Shown here piece after piece: positions 59,216 to 64,000 of a stretch of DNA of 64,000 bases. This DNA is from Sthenelais limicola (Eukaryota > Annelida > Polychaeta > Phyllodocida > Sigalionidae). How positions within the stretch are numbered: position 1 is the stretch's first letter; each line of letters starts with the position of its first letter. Under the pieces are notes generated by a model. The model was given only the letters and a program-made list of their open reading frames with translations, was not told where the DNA came from and did not search any database. The stretch is taken from assembly GCA_942159475.1 (NCBI GenBank), contig OW804097.1, forward strand, positions 118,542,013 to 118,606,012. Direction: 5' to 3'. Made by a program: the position numbers and the translations under genes.

Positions 59216-61180
59216 TTTTTTTTTTTTTTCACGTTTTTAAAGTCTTTTATTCAGGAACATCAGTGCACAGTCTCACAAATTCAGGTGATTTTCGTACCGA
59301 CCTGATGCCATCAATCAATTATCTATTATGTACAAGGAGAACGTAAATTTATATATGTATACAATAAATTGTCTTATTCAAAGGTACATTCGGTTTATGA
59401 CCATTATACATACTAGGTAGATGGATGAAAACTTGGCGAAGTAAGATGAGTTATTTTTAATGAGGTGAAATGGGGGTGAGGGTTACAGACTAGTGCTGTT
59501 GCATTATCTATTTTGGGAGAGGGAGTATGGTGGGGTTGGTTATCAGCCGAGAGGAACCACGACCAAGTTGGCAACAGAATCATACCTTTCCGACAGAAAA
59601 AATCAATATATGCAATTTATAGTGACAGATATATACACAGTTCAGTATATCAGAAGTGTTTCTACCGAGATGAGTTGTTTATATATCTCAGCATATGTTA
59701 ATTTACAGCACATAAGAGCACTTATTGAACAACTGATGCATCTATTCTTGGCATAGCGCTAAACTGAGGTAGAGAGAATAGATAAGAGTATATACACATT
59801 TGAATTAGTACAACAGGAGTCGATAGCAAACATGTGAGTAAACACAGGCACCTTGCAATATGATCGACAAGGCAGACAAATCAAACAGCCATACAGAGAG
59901 AGAGAATACCCTAGAGAGAATACACATGTCTTTTAAGCGCACAATTGAAACTGTTTTTATCAATATTGTTCCTTAATACAGTAGGCAGGCTATTCCACGT
60001 CCTGGCCATATAGTTAGTTAGACACTTCCTGTCTTTCTCACTTTTTGGTGGGAAACCTTCCAATACCGGAGCGTCGGCCTGCCTAGTAGCCCTATTGGGT
60101 ATTACCCCCCTACCCTTGATGTAGACTTCTGAGTGTGCCAGTTTGCAAATATTGAACTTAATCCTCTGGTCAATTTTCATAACTTTGGTATCGCTATATA
60201 ATTCTTGAGTAGGCTTTTGATAATCGCACTGAAGTGCTACCCTTAGAATTTTGTTTTGTAAGACTTGCAGTTTCTTAAGTTGAGAGACGGTAAGTGGCGT
60301 TAGGCAGAAGAGGCTGTAGTCGAAGATGGACATGAGTTTCGATTTAGCAATGGTGACAGCAGCAAATTTAGTTAATAATGGTCGTATTTTCCTAAATATA
60401 TATAATTTATGGTTTAACTGGCTAATCAAACTGTTGTACTGGAGAGACATGGTGATTCCTGGGTCAAAGGTGATGCCCAGATATACGTATCTGTCAATTT
60501 GCTCAAGCTCCACGTTGTTAAGAACCATTTTTACCTTCACCTTATCTACTTTTTTCCTTCTGCCTGACACCATAATTTTAGTCTTCTTAGTATTTACTTG
60601 CAATTTGTTACTAACACACCAGTCATAGAATCTAGAAAGATCATCATTCATATTTCTTATGCCTTGCTCTAAGTCAGTTGTGGAAAGGTATAAAATAGTA
60701 TCATCAGCATACTGCAATATTTTAGATTTTAGTTCAATATATTTTAAGTCATTTACATAAAGAAGAAACAATGTAGGCCCAAGGATGGAGCCTTGAGGTA
60801 CACCGTATTCAATGCTTTGCATGTCCGACTCATTGCCATTCAACACAACTTTCTGCTTTCTATTACTTAAGTAGGAGTCAAACCAGGAGATGGCACTCAT
60901 AGGGAGGCCACAATCTAACAACTTCTCCATAAGGATATTCGGAACAACAGTGTCAAAGGCCTTACTTAGGTCGATAAAACAAGTTAACATGTAATCATTC
61001 CTGCTATAAGAACTATCTAAATCAGATATATATTCAGACAGAGCCTCAGTGGTCATTTATCTAAGATTCATGGTGAACCTATGCCTTACAGAATGTGTGG
61101 TTATTGTGAATTATCTCAGACATACACAAGTTGGAGATCACCTCTGAGATACATATGTTGGAGCTATCCAAGTTGATGGT
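59216..61180 (-). mobile_element. 5'-truncated LINE with poly(A) tail
   Basis: On the - strand it ends in 14 A (59216-59229), preceded by an AATAAA (about 59246-59251). A 3'UTR of about 0.65 kb and the reverse transcriptase ORF lie upstream. Decayed RT sequence extends a little past the ORF's first Met (IIHNNHTFC-like and TMNLR in shifted frames up to about 61130), so the truncation point is approximate. Confidence 0.8.
59911..61056 (-). CDS. LINE reverse transcriptase fragment, intact YADD
   Basis: 381 residues. TEALSEYISDL, FIDLSKAFDTV (catalytic Asp), YGVPQGSILGPTLFLLYVND, LQYADDTILYLST (catalytic DD), NKLQVNTKKTKIM, YVYLGITFDPG, and the C-terminal NYMARTWNSLP. A jockey/CR1-type LINE, clearly different from the copy at 37-39 kb (other sequence, poly(A) rather than TTGAA tail). 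The N-terminal third of RT is lost behind an in-frame stop at 61057-61059, so it cannot be active by itself. Confidence 0.88.
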   Translation of the reverse strand: MTTEALSEYISDLDSSYSRNDYMLTCFIDLSKAFDTVVPNILMEKLLDCGLPMSAISWFDSYLSNRKQKVVLNGNESDMQSIEYGVPQGSILGPTLFLLYVNDLKYIELKSKILQYADDTILYLSTTDLEQGIRNMNDDLSRFYDWCVSNKLQVNTKKTKIMVSGRRKKVDKVKVKMVLNNVELEQIDRYVYLGITFDPGITMSLQYNSLISQLNHKLYIFRKIRPLLTKFAAVTIAKSKLMSIFDYSLFCLTPLTVSQLKKLQVLQNKILRVALQCDYQKPTQELYSDTKVMKIDQRIKFNICKLAHSEVYIKGRGVIPNRATRQADAPVLEGFPPKSEKDRKCLTNYMARTWNSLPTVLRNNIDKNSFNCALKRHVYSL

Positions 61181-62128
61181 GGCTATGAATTAATAAATGT
61201 AATACCACAGGTATGACAAGTTAACCCGCTGAATTGCATAGTTTTAACCCCTAGTTGTTTCAAACCCAGCTCGTTTTAACCCCAGATGTCCTGAATAAAA
61301 AAATATACTTGTACTATTTTGCAGATGTTGTTAGACTGGATATTATAATAGGACAGAACTCATCTTGTGATTGTTTTTTTAAAAAAATGTTATGGTTGGA
61401 ATGATTTCACTCTGAAATAGTACTTTTACTGTCTATACCATGGCCCATGCCTTTAATAAAAAGATTAAACTCAAATGATAGTGTGGTTGCAGTAATTATA
61501 CTCTCTGTTAGCATAGTCATAGTTGGGTGCTAACATAAGGCCTGTTTGCCACATCACCAATGGCAAAAAGAAAACTGTGTGGCACAAGAAATTTCCATTT
61601 TGGATCAATGTTTTTTGGGGATTGGTGACTGGCGAAACCAAAATATCACGATAATAATATTCAACCAATTTGACAACATGGGGTTTTTAGCATTGAAGTA
61701 CATTAAATTGCCTATTGCAATCTAAAAACCTGACATTCTTTTGTTATTTCAATGGGAACGTCCACTATATTCTAGATGTCCCATTGTACATTCATAACAA
61801 AAATCCGACCAAATAGAAATTAAGACAAAGAATTCTATGGCAAACTTCTCAGTAGCACTTTGTACACATAGAAACAACAATTTTGCTATCTGGCCTTACA
61901 GTTTCTCTCCTTAATTTAATTAATGAGAGGAGTTGTAGGAACTCTTTGTCTAATTTATGCTTAACCTTACAAAACTGTACAAAAAATATTGGATAGAAAA
62001 CATAATAAGACAATTTAAATAGTTATTAAAATGATCACTTCCACAAGTATTATGAGGGGAGGTTGTGGGAGTGGGACGGGTGTAGAAGGAGGAAAGAGGG
62101 AGTGTGAATTAAAACATTAAAAGTATAC
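61181..62128. other. Probable intron or 3' flank of the gene at 62-63 kb
   Basis: AT-rich. A TTTTTTTAAAAAAATG run at about 61374. No exon compatible with the open donor at 62128 was found. Confidence 0.5.
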
Positions 62129-62337
62129 CTTGTACATGTAGCAGATGTGGGTGGTTCCTCATGACCTGAAATGCTTGGAATCATAGAGATGCCATGCCTG
62201 CAGTTTACGGAAGCTTTCAGAGATTTGATACTTGGAAAGTAGTCCTCATCATCATCACTCTCAACGAAGGAAAGGTTTAGGATCATCAACTTCTGAGATT
62301 CTACAGAAAGTGATCTGGCCAATTTCTGCAGTGCTTC
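62129..62337 (-). CDS. Exon 3 of the partial gene
   Basis: 69 codons plus 2 nt: EALQKLARSLSVESQKLMIL, NLSFVESDDDEDYFPSIKSL, then KASVNCRHGISMIPSISGHE. Low-complexity acidic patch in the middle. Confidence 0.6.
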
Positions 62338-63234
62338 CTGTTAGGGTAGATTAGAATGGCTTTATATATTAACAATGCAGTTGTTAATATTAAAGAATAG
62401 TAGGCAACAGCTATACTCAATGTAAATTGGTTTGTACGAACTAGAGACCTCACTTTTTTCCCCCAATGACCCCCATATCACTTTGAATTTCCTAATTCCA
62501 TGAACTCACATATGAGAAAAAGTCTGTATTACATTACCTGCTCTAGGGAGTCTTTAGCAGTCTTTAAATCTGTGTCCACCTGGGTGCATAGGTAGTCCAC
62601 CAAACAGCGAGTGGAGGTCTTACTCAAACACACTCCTAATTTGTTCAAGCAAGTGAAGACCTGCAATATATTTTGTGTATTAATTCCATTAGTAATATTA
62701 CAGGATCATATCTGAATGATGGTATGGTATTAGACGAATTGATTTCTAGGGTCATTACATGATTATCTAGTAATGAAGAGCCCAATGTAGGGTTGTCCGT
62801 AACATCCAGCAGCCGGCTGTTTTCCACTGGTAACTGCCCCTATCATGGCCAGTTACTCTAAGCAAAGAGAATCATTTGGAAAATTGTGGGAAAATGCTTA
62901 CTTTAGAGGATTACTAATATCTTACATAGTATATTTAATTAATTTTCTTTAACTATATAGATCAATGAATGTTCCAGGACAAAATTCTAGTCTCCCTGCC
63001 TTTAAAAAAAACCTTATCCCTGCCCCTGATTTTCTATGTATATATGTATGTATGTACTATTATAAAGTCAGAAAAAATGTTTTCTTAGATAATATGTAAG
63101 TAATTACCTTATTACTACAGCCGCTGCACCATAATTTTAGAACACATAATGACTGCACAATTTTAAAAATTGTGTCTCTCTTTTTCAATAGGGATAGTGC
63201 TAAGAGTAGGCCAATACGAGGTTGAAGTCTTTCA
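62129..63234 (-). CDS. Three exons of an unidentified gene, possibly DUF6589-like (partial)
   Basis: Exons read in order 63234-63108, 62660-62538 and 62337-62129. Acceptors TTACAG, TTGCAG and AACAG; donors GTAATT, GTAATG and GTATAC; all phases fit (1 nt + 42 codons; 41 codons; 69 codons + 2 nt). Protein segments: ERLQPRIGLLLALSLLKKRD, IVQSLCVLKLWCSGCSNK, VFTCLNKLGVCLSKTSTRCL, then an acidic VESDDDEDYFPSIKSL. The hydrophobic segment followed by a Cys-rich SNKVFTCLNKLGVCLSKTST pattern resembles the region before the DUF6589 domain in invertebrate proteins of unknown function; I recall this only as a pattern and am not certain. Both ends are open: upstream exons lie beyond the window and a downstream exon was not found. 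Confidence 0.6.
62538..62660 (-). CDS. Exon 2 of the partial gene
   Basis: 41 codons, phase 0 on both sides: VFTCLNKLGVCLSKTSTRCL, then VDYLCTQVDTDLKTAKDSLE and Q. Codon use and splice sites look real. Confidence 0.65.
63108..63234 (-). CDS. Exon 1 of the partial gene
   Basis: 1 nt plus 42 codons, ERLQPRIGLLLALSLLKKRD ... CSGCSNK. Needs an upstream exon ending with two bases of a codon. Confidence 0.6.
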
Positions 63235-64000
63235 CTGTAACAAAACAATCAAGATAAATGTTTAATGTAAATAAATGGGAGTATTTTTAGGCAGTGTACC
63301 CAAAAAGACGTCGGCACGTCGGCAAAAGCCGACGTAAATTTTTAGTGGCCGACGTCTGCCCCTATCACGTCGGCCACTTTGGCCGACGTCGTCATCACCT
63401 TCAATGTTATATTTGATTTGATGTGAAAAGGATTAATATTCTAATTACCTATACATAAATACTGATGAAGCTACTGACTGGAATTGTATATTATGCAGAA
63501 CACATAATGAAACAAGATTTTTTCACACATAGAACTATGAAAATAGTATGTTATTAATTTGGATATAGGGCCGAATTATACACATGCTAATATTAAGTGA
63601 TCTTTGGTTAAAGTAAAATATTTTCTCCTTGACTAGAAGCAGTTCATCCAAATTTCTGCCAATAATATGACTGTATTATGGGAATCAAACTGAGAAAATT
63701 ATGTTGATATCCAGATAATATTTAACCCCCAAATACTTAAAATGCACCAGAGAGTGAGTGCTTTCAGATTTCTAGAAAATGATGTTAAAATGTCCCCAGA
63801 AGGCACCATTTCATTGCTTGTTTCCTAGCTACACCAAGACCAAAAGAATCAACGCCTCCCCCTCCCTCTAGCTTTACAAACAAGCCCATTCAAGTGACTG
63901 GGCTGTAGAGCGCCCTATGCAATAATTTCCGAAATCGCCACGTTGTGTATTAAACTTTAGTATATTTTTCATAATTTTACTCTTGTCTATCTCTAAGTTG
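63235..64000. other. Right edge: probable intron
   Basis: Holds a CGTCGGC-rich palindromic patch (63307-63393). No exon with the needed phase was found to the edge. Confidence 0.5.
63307..63393. repeat. ACGTCGGC-rich inverted-repeat patch
   Basis: GACGTCGGCACGTCGGC, GCCGACGT, GGCCGACGTC, CACGTCGGCC and GGCCGACGTCGTC: seven occurrences of CGTCGGC/GCCGACG in 87 bp, in both orientations. Confidence 0.85.

Noticed and set aside
59493..59756. 87-codon + strand frame
   Set aside because: Lies in the 3'UTR of the - strand LINE; no features.

Overview
The window is animal genomic DNA. The clearest gene is split into short exons with GT...AG borders, and the surroundings are AT-rich and packed with interspersed repeats: palindromic MITEs, a SINE-like element with an ACTC tail, LINE fragments and Ty3/Gypsy remnants. 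The repeat content suggests a marine invertebrate (mollusc or another spiralian, or a non-vertebrate deuterostome), but I cannot name a species.

Left part (1-16.1 kb): the 3' half of an RSK-type ribosomal protein S6 kinase gene on the + strand. Eight exons (63-13365) encode the linker end, the whole C-terminal CaMK-like kinase domain, the ERK-docking tail and a C-terminal -STEV. All exon phases agree. The N-terminal AGC kinase lies upstream of the window. A long 3'UTR probably ends at an AATAAA at 16059. The introns hold tandemly expanded SINE-like repeats (family S1 here), several MITE families and many hairpins.

Middle part (16.1-50 kb): no convincing host gene. It is dominated by one MITE family (M1 here): 25 copies were recognised between 4.9 and 43.6 kb, about 235 bp each. 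M1 has a GGGTCAG... terminal inverted repeat, 4-bp target duplications and two interior subfamilies. A second family (M2, CAGTCTAGG... ends) has eight copies or fragments, one of them split by a 5'-truncated LINE at 37.3-39.7 kb whose reverse transcriptase carries YADN instead of YADD. Further fold-back elements lie at 17.9, 30.6, 44.7, 45.6 and 46.8 kb.

Right part (50-64 kb): decayed Ty3/Gypsy pol pieces on the - strand (two separate RT fragments, integrase zinc-finger and integrase C-terminal pieces). A 54-bp minisatellite that seems to have grown from retroelement coding sequence lies between them and is itself split by a 0.5-kb insertion. Then come a fold-back element, a 0.4-kb tandem duplication, and a second LINE fragment with intact YADD and a poly(A) tail. 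At 62.1-63.2 kb there are three phase-compatible exons of a - strand gene, tentatively DUF6589-like, running off the right edge.

The genes do not form a pathway. The main biology is one signalling kinase gene embedded in a layered record of transposition that can be ordered in time from nested insertions.
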